Source: Devosia sp. Root436 (GTDB lineage: Bacteria; Pseudomonadota; Alphaproteobacteria; Rhizobiales; Devosiaceae). Taken from it: a DNA stretch of 64,000 bases. The stretch covers positions 520,264 through 584,263 of the forward strand of contig NZ_LMEM01000001.1 in NCBI RefSeq assembly GCF_001426345.1, written 5' to 3'. The first letter of the stretch is position 1, and each line of letters begins with the position of its first letter. Shown piece after piece: positions 39,846 through 48,412 of the stretch. Below the pieces are notes generated by a model. That model was not told the DNA's origin and searched no databases. It saw only the letters and a list, made by a program, of their open reading frames with translations. The translations under genes were made by a program, and so were the position numbers.

Positions 39846-40005
39846 AGGTCACTCGCAACAGCAGCGACCCGCCAGGACGAGTTCCTTTTCAGGAAGGACT
39901 TGGCGGGCCGGAATGGACAGGTTGGCAGACTTCAAGCAAATGCGGGGTGCGGGGTCAACTGGAAGTGCGCGTTTGGCCGATCAACGGCTTAGGCAAGTCC
40001 TCGAT

Positions 40006-40124
40006 GTCATCCCGGCGAAGGCCGGGATCCATCCTGAGAGGCTTCAACTCGCTCAATCGAACTTCGAACGACCTTGCGGCCGTTGAGAGATCTCGAGATG
40101 GGCCCCGGCCTTCGCCGGGGTGAC
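40006..40124. repeat. Inverted repeat with GC hairpins, CCCGGCGAAGG type
   Basis: Arms near 40006-40034 (GTCATCCCGGCGAAGGCCGG) and 40097-40124 (GGGCCCCGGCCTTCGCCGGG), about 60 nt apart. It is a relative of the ATTCCCGC hairpins and lies in the popZ-valS gap. Confidence 0.65.
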
Positions 40125-40153
40125 ACCGAGGGTGTGGAGGCTCTTGGCCTAAC

Positions 40154-40849
40154 TCATTCCCCGCGGGAGAGGCGGGTGATTTCACGTTCCACCATGCGCT
40201 CGACGACGGAAGGCAGATTTTCGTCCAGCCATTCCTTGAGCATGGGGCGGAGCATGTCGCGCATCAGCGACTCGATGGTGGCGCCGGCATTGCCGAGGCC
40301 CAGGCCATTGAGCTTGGTGATGGAGCTGCGCACGGCGGCCTGGGTGGCCGGGCCGAGCAACTGGTCGGCCATGTCGCTGGACAGGGTCGGATCGGGCAAA
40401 GGTGCAGCCTGGGCCACGCTGGCCTGCGGGCGCGGCGCAGCCACCGGCGGCGGGTCGAAGGCGGGCAGTTCTTCTTCCTCGGCCGGCTCGGCGACGTCGA
40501 AGGTTATATCGTCCGGCTCGACCAGTTGCGGCGCGGCGGCGGCAGAGGGCTCCTCGGTCGCGGTATCGGCCAGGATGGAGTCAAAGCTGAAACCGCCGAT
40601 ATCGTCATCGCCCCCATCGACGATCTGGTTGGGCGACAGCGCCAGCGGCTCGATATCGTCGAGCATGTCGCTCAGGTCGCGATCCAGCGAATCGGCCATG
40701 GGGCGGGCCGGAGTGGCCTGCATCGGGGGTGGCGCGGCCTGAATTGTCGGACGGCGCGGCACCCCGGCGGCATCGTCATCGGCAATGATCTGCCTAATGG
40801 ACGACAGGATTTCGTCCATGGAGGGTTCTTTGGGTGCCGGCTTGTTCAT
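40154..40849 (-). CDS. popZ: Polar organizing protein PopZ (DUF2497)
   Basis: A 231-residue protein: the N-terminal helix SMDEILSSIRQIIADDD that binds client proteins, a long acidic Pro-rich disordered linker, and the C-terminal oligomerisation helices (IESLMRDMLRPMLKEWLDENLPSVVERMVEREI). PopZ builds a polar scaffold that anchors the chromosome origin and signalling proteins. It is placed upstream of valS and downstream of tolC, as in other Hyphomicrobiales. Confidence 0.93.
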   Translation of the reverse strand: MNKPAPKEPSMDEILSSIRQIIADDDAAGVPRRPTIQAAPPPMQATPARPMADSLDRDLSDMLDDIEPLALSPNQIVDGGDDDIGGFSFDSILADTATEEPSAAAAPQLVEPDDITFDVAEPAEEEELPAFDPPPVAAPRPQASVAQAAPLPDPTLSSDMADQLLGPATQAAVRSSITKLNGLGLGNAGATIESLMRDMLRPMLKEWLDENLPSVVERMVEREITRLSRGE

Positions 40850-41105
40850 CAGTGCCTCTTACTCGTGCGCCCGAACCGACCGCAGCATCCGCCGGTGCCG
40901 CCAACCTGATTCGTCACCAACACCTTAGCGCCAGCCGTCCCAATTAGGAATCGCCACAGCATGCTCAAAGCGGTCTTCCACTAAAAGTTGTGGCCGGGCA
41001 TGACCCGACCACCACGGCTCGATAGTGATGCTGGCCGCAAGAGATTGCAGAACAGCAAAGACAGCGGACGCAGTTTACCGAAAAACGGCCCGCGCGAGCC
41101 GCCGA

Positions 41106-42464
41106 TCAGTCGGCGACGGTACGCAATTCCTGCCAGACGTCATCGACGGCCTGATTATACTGCACGGCGGACTTGACCTCGACAGCCAGGCCCAGATCGG
41201 TCGCGGTGAGATGGCCCATGGCGGCCAGCAGCGAGAAGGTGGCGACGACCTTGTTGGTCGAGGCATTGATGAGCCCTTCGCGCGCCGTGGTCAGTTCGGC
41301 CTGGGCGTTGAGCACGTCCAGCGTGGTGCGGGTGCCCAGGTCGCGCTCCTGGATGACGCCATCGAGCACGGTGCGACCGGCGGAGACAGCGGCATTGGCG
41401 GCGGAAATCTGCGCATCGGCACTCTGGATGCCGGCCCAGGCGGAAATGACCGCCTCGCGAATTTGGTCATAGGCCGACATGGCGTCGACCTCGGACTTGA
41501 TCTGCTCGATATTGGCCTTGCGCACATTGGCGCCGATGGCGCCGCCGGCATAAAGCGGAATGGTGACCTGGAAGCCGATCGAGCCGCTGAAGCCGTCGGT
41601 CGGGCCGCCCCCGGTATAACGGCTGCCAACCGAACCGGTGACCGAAGCGGTGGGGCCGAAGGAGGCCTGGGCCGCATCGGTGCCGGCCTGGGCGGCACGG
41701 ATGGCCGCCTTGGACAGCAGGATGGCGGGGTGGCCGGTTTCGGCCTGAGAAATGGCGGCCTGCAGGCTGGAGGGGATCAGGCGGCCATAATTATGCGAGG
41801 CATCGAGGTTCTGCGGCGCCGTGCCGACATAGCGCTGGAACGTCGCCTGGCTGATTTCGAGGCTGCTGACGGCGGCGCGATAACTCGCATCGCCCTGGGA
41901 CAGGCGGGCTTCGGCCTGAGCCACGTCGATGCGCGTGCCCTCGCCGACATCGAGCCGATCCTTCGCCGACTGCAACTGGGCCTGGAAGAAGCTGACATTT
42001 TCCTGCCGGAGGGCGACCAACTGGCGACCGCTCAGCACCGACATATAGGCTTGGACCACCGCGAGCAGCACGTTCTGCTCGGTATTGCGGATCTGGTACT
42101 CGGCGGCCTCGGCACCGGCACGCGCTGCCTCGATCTGCGCGTCGGTCTTGAAATTGTCGAAAACAGTCTGGTTGTAGGAGAGGCCGGTGGTGAAGGAATT
42201 TCCCTCGGTGACGTTGCCACCGACCAGGTTCCAATTGTGTGCGCCGCTGATCGAAGCGCCGATGGTCGGCCGTTTGCCGGCCTGCGCCAAAGCAACGTTT
42301 TCCGCCGCCGACTTGGCGCTCAGCAAAGCCGCCTGCAGATCGGGCGCATGATCGTAGGCGATGGTCAGCGCCTGTGTGATCGACTGCGCCTGCGCGCCAC
42401 CCACCGAAACGGCCGCAAGAGCCAGGGCCAGCGCACTGGCAACCAATTTAACGCGAAAGCCCAT
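41106..42464 (-). CDS. tolC: TolC-family outer-membrane efflux protein
   Basis: A 452-residue protein with a signal peptide (MGFRVKLVASALALALAAVSVGGAQA) followed by two repeated outer-membrane-factor halves of helices and strands (SITQALTIAYDHAPDLQAA, YNQTVFDNFKTDAQIEAARA, SQGDASYRAAVSSLEISQATFQRYVG). It forms the trimeric channel of type I secretion and RND efflux. The ATG at 42464 follows GGAGG by 6 nt; a longer upstream reading lacks a signal peptide at its start. Confidence 0.95.
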   Translation of the reverse strand: MGFRVKLVASALALALAAVSVGGAQAQSITQALTIAYDHAPDLQAALLSAKSAAENVALAQAGKRPTIGASISGAHNWNLVGGNVTEGNSFTTGLSYNQTVFDNFKTDAQIEAARAGAEAAEYQIRNTEQNVLLAVVQAYMSVLSGRQLVALRQENVSFFQAQLQSAKDRLDVGEGTRIDVAQAEARLSQGDASYRAAVSSLEISQATFQRYVGTAPQNLDASHNYGRLIPSSLQAAISQAETGHPAILLSKAAIRAAQAGTDAAQASFGPTASVTGSVGSRYTGGGPTDGFSGSIGFQVTIPLYAGGAIGANVRKANIEQIKSEVDAMSAYDQIREAVISAWAGIQSADAQISAANAAVSAGRTVLDGVIQERDLGTRTTLDVLNAQAELTTAREGLINASTNKVVATFSLLAAMGHLTATDLGLAVEVKSAVQYNQAVDDVWQELRTVAD

Positions 42465-42600
42465 TGCCCGCCTCCAAAACCCCGAAACACTATGCGCGGC
42501 ACATGGGGTAGACAACCAGCCGCGACAATCCCTACGAAACATTAATGTGCGATTCATGCAGTCGCGTGCCCCGGAGGCAACACCGGCCGGCGGCATCGCC

Positions 42601-43257
42601 TCAGAACACGAATTCCTCGTTGGTCCGCGCCGCAAACAGCGGCGGCAGGAAGGCGTTGAACTCGGCCCGCGCAGTTACGCCCCTGTCGGACTTTACGAAA
42701 ACATGGGCCACCGAAACCGCCCCGGCGCGAATAAGCGCCACGAGGCGCCCTCCATCGGCCAAGGCGTCGAAAAAAGCATCAGGCACGCGATCGAGCGCGC
42801 CCTGCACCAGGATGACATCGAAGCGGGTGGGGCCAAGGTCCCCGGTATCGCCGGCGACGATCGTGGCATTGGCGAGGCCGAGCGCGGCAAGATTGGCCGA
42901 GGCGGCCGCGGCGAGCCCCGCATCGGCTTCGAGGCCGACGACCGATGCGGCAAGGCCGGCAATGACGGCGGTGGAATAGCCGGTGCAGGCGCCGATATCG
43001 AGGGCGGTTTCGCCTTCGGCGATGTCGGCGAGCTTGAGCAATTTAGCCAGGGTGGCCGGCGCCGCCATGAAGCGGCCGGACGCCTTGTCGCCAAGCCACT
43101 GGATGTCATCTATATAGGCCAGCGCGCGCCGGTCGGCGGCGACGAAGTTTTCGCGCGGAATGGCGCGCATGCGGGCCAGAATGGGTGCGCTGGTGACGCC
43201 GCCGCCGCGCAACTGGCTTTCCACCATCTGCGCCCGCGCGCGCTCGAAATCGACCAT
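42601..43257 (-). CDS. PCMT-like methyltransferase, probably non-canonical
   Basis: A 218-residue protein resembling protein-L-isoaspartate O-methyltransferase: N-terminal VDFERARAQMVESQLRGGGV and a SAM-binding motif LDIGACTGYSTAVIAGL. In the place of the family's catalytic (S/T)-x-x-P segment it has ASGRFMAAP, so isoaspartate repair activity is doubtful. This paralogue is found beside tolC in many Hyphomicrobiales; its role is unknown. A GTG at 43266 is an alternative start. Confidence 0.8.
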   Translation of the reverse strand: MVDFERARAQMVESQLRGGGVTSAPILARMRAIPRENFVAADRRALAYIDDIQWLGDKASGRFMAAPATLAKLLKLADIAEGETALDIGACTGYSTAVIAGLAASVVGLEADAGLAAAASANLAALGLANATIVAGDTGDLGPTRFDVILVQGALDRVPDAFFDALADGGRLVALIRAGAVSVAHVFVKSDRGVTARAEFNAFLPPLFAARTNEEFVF

Positions 43258-43430
43258 TGAAACCACCCGCCCCGGGCAAAACCATATGCCGGACGTGAAT
43301 ATAGTCGGGCATGGAGCATGGCAAGGGGTGAGAACGCGATGCGGTAAAATGGCGGTGCATGGCGGCCATGCGAGGCGCTATATTCGTCCGGCCCTGGCCG
43401 ACGCCTCCTTCGCCCTGGCTGGGCAAGCGG

Positions 43431-43998
43431 TCAGGAGCAGGTGGTCACCTGATTTGAGCAGGTCCGGGTCGCCCAGCCGGTCAACGGGGTGTCGAAGAAC
43501 GTCCCTTCAACCAGAACCCAGTCTCCCTGGCAGGCGAGGATTCGGCTGACTCCAAAGGAATCCGCCCCGCCGACATGTCGCTGCGCATCCTCGGAGAACA
43601 ACCGGGCCACGACCGGGCTGTCGTCCGAAGGGGCGGCATGCAGATCGTCATGGAGGCCAAGGCCGAGCATCCGCCCGGAAACCCAGCCCTCGCCGGCAAG
43701 ACATCGGTGGTTTCATCTGAATCGTAGCCGACCAGTACGGCTTGATCGATTCTGAACCAGCCATCCTTCGCTCCGGTGATCGAGACTTCCCCACCCACCG
43801 GGACCTGGCCAATGACCGGAGCATCGCTTCCGGCGCCTGCCCGGATATTGAGCCCGTTTGTGTCGGTATCGTTCGACCACGCGGAAATCGTGCAGGCGGC
43901 ATTTCATCGGCGGGAGCAGCCGGGAGCAGTAGCGCAGAGATTGCCAGCTCGGACAGCAGGATCGTGACGGCGCGCTTGCAGAACAAGGCGTAGTTCAC
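43431..43998 (-). pseudogene. SH3-domain secreted protein with two frameshifts
   Basis: Three successive reading frames join into one SH3-domain protein. Frame one starts at the GTG at 43998 behind GGGAGG and encodes a signal peptide (AVTILLSELAISALLLPAAPADE). Near 43905 the frame shifts and continues as SAWSNDTDTNGLNIRAGAGSDAPVIGQVP, a bacterial SH3 domain. Near 43700 it shifts again and ends GWATRTCSNQVTTCS, the usual end of a second SH3-like domain. Both shifts equal a 1-nt loss, so the gene is broken, or the sequence has two errors. Confidence 0.7.
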
Positions 43999-44049
43999 GA
44001 CGTCCTCCCGGAACGACCGATAATCACCCGACAGTATCTGGAAAATCAT

Positions 44050-44123
44050 TGGAGGCCACGTCCGGAATTGAACCGGAGTACGCGGATTTGCAATCCGCTG
44101 CGTCACCACTCCGCCACGTGGCC
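44050..44123 (-). tRNA. tRNA-Cys (GCA)
   Basis: A 74-nt cloverleaf with acceptor GGCCACG/CGTGGCC, anticodon GCA (complement at 44089-44091), a GGTTCAATTCC T arm and an encoded CCA end. It sits just upstream of the broken SH3 gene on the same strand. Confidence 0.95.
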
Positions 44124-44268
44124 TCTGGCGCGGGGTTCTAGTCCAGCGCCCTTTCTTATGCAAGGCATCGGGTTGCCAAAGGGTTATTTTCTCACGGCCG
44201 CGTGAACGGCGCGCTCGATTCCGTTTTGCGCTTCACCCGAACCCTGGGCTTGCATAGGTTGCTGGCGC

Positions 44269-45498
44269 ATGAAGCGGGGACAAGCGGTGAGCAAACGACT
44301 GGAAGCCGGCGGCGGCCGGCGTGAATATCTGCAGCCGGTGATGGCGGGGGCGCTGGCAGCGATCGTGGGCTATGCCAGCACCTTCACGCTGGTCCTGGCG
44401 GCGCTGACGGCGACCGGGGCGTCCCCGCAGCAGGCGGGCTCGGGGCTGATGAGCGTTTGCATCGCCATCGGTATCCTCAATATCGTGGTCAGCGCGCGGG
44501 TGAAGCTACCGGTGAGCTTCGCCTGGTCGACGCCGGGCGTGGCGTTCATCCTGACGGTGGGTGAGCCGGTGGGGGGATTTCCGGCGGTGGCGGGAGCCTT
44601 CCTCGTGGCGGCGGCGCTGATCGTGCTGACCGGGTTGATCAAGCCGCTGGCGCGGCTGATCGCGGCCATTCCGGCGCCGCTGGCCAATGGAATGCTGGCG
44701 GGCATGCTGTTCACGCTGTGCCTCGCCCCGATCAGCGCCGTCGCCGAAATGCCCGGCCTAGCGCTGCCGATCCTGCTGGCCTGGGTGATCGGACTGCGCT
44801 TTGCCAAGCGCTATGCGGTGCCGATCGCCGTGGTGGTGACCGGGATCGTGCTGGCGACGACGACGCATCTGCCGGCGGGGGCGCTGGATGGCAGCTGGCC
44901 GAGCCTGGTGCCGGTCGTGCCGGTCTTCACGCTGGACGCGATTCTGCGCATCGGCCTGCCGCTCTACGTGGTCACCATGGCGTCGCAGAACCTGCCGGGG
45001 CTGGCGGTGATGAAAGCCAATGGCTACGAGCTCAAGCCGGCGCCGCTCTTTATCATTACCGGCATTGCCAGCGCCGCGACGGCGTTCTTTGGCGGCCATA
45101 GCAGCAATCTGGCGGCGATCACGGCGGCCATCTGCGCCGGACCGGAGGCGCATCCTGAAAAGGCCCGGCGCTGGCCGGCTCCGGTATCGGCGGGCGTGGT
45201 CTACCTGCTGCTGGCACCGGGGGCGAGCCTGGCGGCGGCCTTCATCGCCGCCTCGCCGCCGCTGCTGATCCAGGCGGTGGCCGGGCTGGCGCTGCTGTCC
45301 AGCCTGGCGGCGGCGCTATCGGGGGCGCTGGTGGTCGAGGAGACGCGGCTGCCGGCGGCGCTGACCTTCATCACCACGGCGTCCGGAATTACCATTATCG
45401 GGGTCGGCGCGCCGTTCTGGGGGCTGGTGGCGGGCATCTGCATGATGGTGGTGCTGCGCTTCGGCATCCGGCTCGATCCGGGGACGACGGGCAATTGA
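44269..45498 (+). CDS. BenE-family benzoate/H+ symporter-like transporter
   Basis: A 409-residue membrane protein with about 10-12 hydrophobic helices. Motifs LQPVMAGALAAIVGYAS, SFAWSTPGVAFILT, NGMLAGMLF and FGGHSSNLAAITAAICAG are those of BenE proteins, which carry aromatic acids such as benzoate with protons. No benzoate catabolic gene is nearby, so the substrate is uncertain. The GTG at 44287 (GGGGA 6 nt upstream) is an equally good start, giving 403 residues. Confidence 0.85.
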   Translation: MKRGQAVSKRLEAGGGRREYLQPVMAGALAAIVGYASTFTLVLAALTATGASPQQAGSGLMSVCIAIGILNIVVSARVKLPVSFAWSTPGVAFILTVGEPVGGFPAVAGAFLVAAALIVLTGLIKPLARLIAAIPAPLANGMLAGMLFTLCLAPISAVAEMPGLALPILLAWVIGLRFAKRYAVPIAVVVTGIVLATTTHLPAGALDGSWPSLVPVVPVFTLDAILRIGLPLYVVTMASQNLPGLAVMKANGYELKPAPLFIITGIASAATAFFGGHSSNLAAITAAICAGPEAHPEKARRWPAPVSAGVVYLLLAPGASLAAAFIAASPPLLIQAVAGLALLSSLAAALSGALVVEETRLPAALTFITTASGITIIGVGAPFWGLVAGICMMVVLRFGIRLDPGTTGN

Positions 45499-46100
45499 GC
45501 CTGCCGCATGGGGTGATCATCGCCGGGGGCAAGGGCGAGCGGCTTGGCGGCGTGCGCAAGGCCGACCTGCGGATCGGCGGGCTGCGGCTGGTCGATCGTG
45601 TCGCCGGGGCGCTGGGCATGGTCGCATCGCCGCTGATGATCGCGGTGGGGCCGGTCGATGATGGACGGGGGAGGCGGGTCAACGCTCTTCCAGTCCCCGA
45701 CCTCGAAGCGCCAGTGGGTGGCCCGCTGGCGGGATTGGCGGCGGCGGTTGCGAACCTGCAGGCCCGCGGAATCGGCGAGGGGCTGCTGGTGTCAGCGGCG
45801 GTGGATACGCCCTTCCTGCCTGATGATTTCGTGGTGGTGATGGAGGGCGAACTGGGCGATGCACCGGCGGCTTTTGCCGCGTGGGGGACGGATTTCTACC
45901 CGCCCAATGCCATCTGGCGGATCGAGGCGCTGCGTGACTTGCCGCAGCGGGTGATCGCCGGCACGGCGCCGGGCAGCCTCAAGGCCCTGCAGGCCGGCAT
46001 GGGGGCGCGGCGGGTGGACTGGACGAGGCGGCATGCGGCCGATCCATTCCTCAACGTCAATACGATGGCGCACCTGCTGTCGCTGGGGCGGCGCGAATAG
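45495..46100 (+). CDS. MobA-like nucleotidyltransferase
   Basis: A 201-residue protein with the NTP-transferase loop GGKGERLGGVRKADL near residues 10-25 and SAAVDTPFLPDDF, matching molybdopterin cofactor guanylyltransferase MobA, which attaches GMP to the molybdenum cofactor. The usual S-x-R-M is E-R-L-G here, so a related sugar/cofactor role is possible. The TTG start overlaps the BenE stop by 4 nt. Confidence 0.72.
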   Translation: MSLPHGVIIAGGKGERLGGVRKADLRIGGLRLVDRVAGALGMVASPLMIAVGPVDDGRGRRVNALPVPDLEAPVGGPLAGLAAAVANLQARGIGEGLLVSAAVDTPFLPDDFVVVMEGELGDAPAAFAAWGTDFYPPNAIWRIEALRDLPQRVIAGTAPGSLKALQAGMGARRVDWTRRHAADPFLNVNTMAHLLSLGRRE

Positions 46101-46197
46101 CCCCTCGCCCGACTTTTGCACATAGGGGCGAAAGGGCTTGGCAAACCAAAACAAGTCCGTTACATGGACCTCGCTTCCGGCAAGGAAGCATCGATGT

Positions 46198-46273
46198 TCC
46201 GCGATAGCTCAGTTGGTAGAGCGTTCGACTGTTAATCGAATGGTCGCTGGTTCGAGTCCAGCTCGCGGAGCCA
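46198..46273 (+). tRNA. tRNA-Asn (GTT)
   Basis: A 76-nt cloverleaf: acceptor TCCGCGA/TCGCGGA, D arm AGCTCAGTTGGTAGAGC, anticodon GTT at 46231-46233, T arm GGTTCGAGTCC and encoded CCA. Confidence 0.97.
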
Positions 46274-46294
46274 TTTCCTTCCTATTGCAGTCAT

Positions 46295-46558
46295 TCAGGC
46301 GTCCCTGTCGCGTTCGATATCGGCCGCCAGGCGCTCGGATTCGCGCGCGCTGAGATCGGCCTGGCCGCTGCGCCAGATGGTCTCGCTATGGACGTCCCCG
46401 TCCCGCAGGACCACCTCGGATTCCGCGATCTTGCCCGCAGCGGCAATGGCGGCATCGATAGCGGCCTTCCGGTCGGCGAAGGGAGCAGTGACGTCGCCCC
46501 GGAAACTGAATTGCCAGACGCTGTCGCGCTGCGATACGACGAAATGATCGATGGTCAT
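46295..46558 (-). CDS. DUF2188-type small protein
   Basis: An 87-residue cytosolic protein (MTIDHFVVSQRDSVWQFSFRG...) that resembles DUF2188: a short beta-rich segment followed by helix AAIDAAIAAAG. Function unknown. The ATG at 46558 has GGGAGGA upstream, which settles the start against a longer reading. Confidence 0.7.
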   Translation of the reverse strand: MTIDHFVVSQRDSVWQFSFRGDVTAPFADRKAAIDAAIAAAGKIAESEVVLRDGDVHSETIWRSGQADLSARESERLAADIERDRDA

Positions 46559-46683
46559 GGTATCCTCCCTGCGACAAAACGCAGGCGCGCCATTGTCGTT
46601 GCACCTGTGGTGACCATTGCCAGAGCCAGTGGGGCGAGGTACGGGTGCCTGCTCATATTCTAGGCATTTTGGACTTCTTCCCC

Positions 46684-47898
46684 ATGGACGCCGTTTCGGC
46701 CAAGACTGCACCGGCGGTGCAGCGGACATCAGTCATCATCATCCTGGCGGTCAGCGCCTCGCATCTGCTCAACGACCTGATGCAGTTCTTGCTGCCGGCG
46801 CTCTACCCGCTGCTCAAGGACACCTACGGGCTGGACTATGTGCAGATCGGGCTGATCACGCTGGCGCAGCAGATGACCGCGTCGCTGCTGCAGCCGCTGG
46901 TGGGCTATTATACCGACAAGAATCCCATGCCCTATGCGCTGGCCGTTTCGATGGTGTTCGCGCTGGTGGGCATCGTGCTGATCGCCACGGCGAACACTTT
47001 CGGCCTGCTGGTGCTGGCGGGAATGGTCGGCGGCGTCGGCTCGGCCATCTTCCATCCGGAGGCCTCGCGCGTGGCGCGGCTGGCTTCGGGCGGACGGCTG
47101 GGCTTTGCGCAATCGCTGTTCCAGGTGGGTGGCAATCTCGGCACCGCCATCGGGCCGCTGGCCGCCGCCTATTTCCTGTTGCCGCGCGGCCAGGGCAGCA
47201 CGATCTGGTTTGCGGTGGTGGCCATCACCGCCCTGGTGATCCTGAGCGCGGTCGGCCGCTGGTATGCGGCGCATCAGCGGGCCAGCCTGGGCAAGCCGGT
47301 GCCCAAGGCAGCGCGGCAAATCCTGTCGCGGCGGCGGCTGACGGTGGCCTTCCTCGTCATCGGCGGGCTGCTGCTGAGCAAGTATGTCTATATTTCCTCG
47401 ATCACCAGCTATTACAGCTTCTTCCTGATCGAGAAATTCGGGCTCTCCGCCGAAGAAGCGCAGCTCTATCTGTTCCTGTTCCTCGGCGCGATCGCCGCCG
47501 GCACCTTTATCGGTGGGCCGGTGGGCGACCGGTTCGGGCGACTGACGGTGATCTGGTGCTCCATAGTGGGCGCCCTGCCCTTCACGCTGCTGTTGCCGCA
47601 TATGAACCTGATGGGCACCGCCATCGTCAGCGTGGCGGTGGGGCTGATCCTGTCGTCGGCCTTTTCGGCCATCGTGGTCTATGCGCAGGAACTGGTACCC
47701 GGCAAGGTGGGCATGGTGGCGGGATTCGTGTTCGGCTTTGCCTTCGGCATCGGCGCCATCGGGGCGGCGGTGCTGGGGCTACTGGCCGACCATATCGGCA
47801 TCGTCGCTACATTCGGCCTCTGCGCCTTCTTGCCGTTCCTCGGATTCCTCACCATCTTCCTGCCGCGACACAAAGAGCTACACGAGGTACCCGCATGA
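46684..47898 (+). CDS. MFS transporter, fosmidomycin-resistance (Fsr) type
   Basis: A 404-residue, twelve-helix major-facilitator pump. Motifs SHLLNDLMQFLLPALYPLLKD in helix 1, GYYTDKNPMPYAL, and GNLGTAIGPL match Fsr-type drug exporters. A GTG at 46645 with GAGG upstream could extend the protein by 13 hydrophobic residues; the ATG at 46684 fits the family better. The stop overlaps the next start by 4 nt. Confidence 0.85.
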   Translation: MDAVSAKTAPAVQRTSVIIILAVSASHLLNDLMQFLLPALYPLLKDTYGLDYVQIGLITLAQQMTASLLQPLVGYYTDKNPMPYALAVSMVFALVGIVLIATANTFGLLVLAGMVGGVGSAIFHPEASRVARLASGGRLGFAQSLFQVGGNLGTAIGPLAAAYFLLPRGQGSTIWFAVVAITALVILSAVGRWYAAHQRASLGKPVPKAARQILSRRRLTVAFLVIGGLLLSKYVYISSITSYYSFFLIEKFGLSAEEAQLYLFLFLGAIAAGTFIGGPVGDRFGRLTVIWCSIVGALPFTLLLPHMNLMGTAIVSVAVGLILSSAFSAIVVYAQELVPGKVGMVAGFVFGFAFGIGAIGAAVLGLLADHIGIVATFGLCAFLPFLGFLTIFLPRHKELHEVPA

Positions 47899-48365
47899 GC
47901 AGCGCAAACGGCAACGGCCACGACACCGATGGCGAAAGCCAGATCACGCTGACGCGGACCATCGATGCCAATGTCTCCGACGTGTTTTCGGCCTGGACCG
48001 ATCCGGCGCTGATCGAGCAATGGCAGGCCGATGAGGCCGAACTCGATGCCTTCGAAGGTGGGGAATACAAATTCACCACCTTCGGCGACGACGAGGATCC
48101 GGACGATCACGTGGTCAGCGGGGAAATCCTGCAATTCAAGGAAAACGAAAAACTGGTCATGTCCTGGGTGCACCGGGATAGCGATGAGGACGATGCCGAA
48201 GAGCTGATCTTCGTGCTCGAAATTGCCTTCCAGGCGGTGGGAGAGGACCAGACGCGGGTGACGCTCACCGAACGGGGCCTGGCGCATGCCGACCCGGAAT
48301 CGCGCATCTTCTCCATGGAGGCCTGGAATGCGGCGCTGGAGCATCTGGCCGAGGTTATGGAATAG
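47895..48365 (+). CDS. SRPBCC/AHSA1-domain protein
   Basis: A 156-residue START-like (AHSA1) fold protein: ITLTRTIDANVSDVFSAWTDPALIEQWQ and TRVTLTERGL are typical. These small proteins bind hydrophobic ligands or act as Hsp90 co-factor-like domains; this one is unusually acidic. ATGA overlap with the MFS gene suggests co-expression. Confidence 0.85.
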   Translation: MSSANGNGHDTDGESQITLTRTIDANVSDVFSAWTDPALIEQWQADEAELDAFEGGEYKFTTFGDDEDPDDHVVSGEILQFKENEKLVMSWVHRDSDEDDAEELIFVLEIAFQAVGEDQTRVTLTERGLAHADPESRIFSMEAWNAALEHLAEVME

Positions 48366-48412
48366 CCTGAAACCAACGGGCATCCCCCACGTATCTCCAA
48401 TTGGAGATCGGA

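Noticed and set aside
36153-39992. 1279-codon open frame antisense to the CorA and valS genes
   Set aside because: It spans two real genes and the gap between them on the other strand; composition is typical of a reverse-complement shadow.
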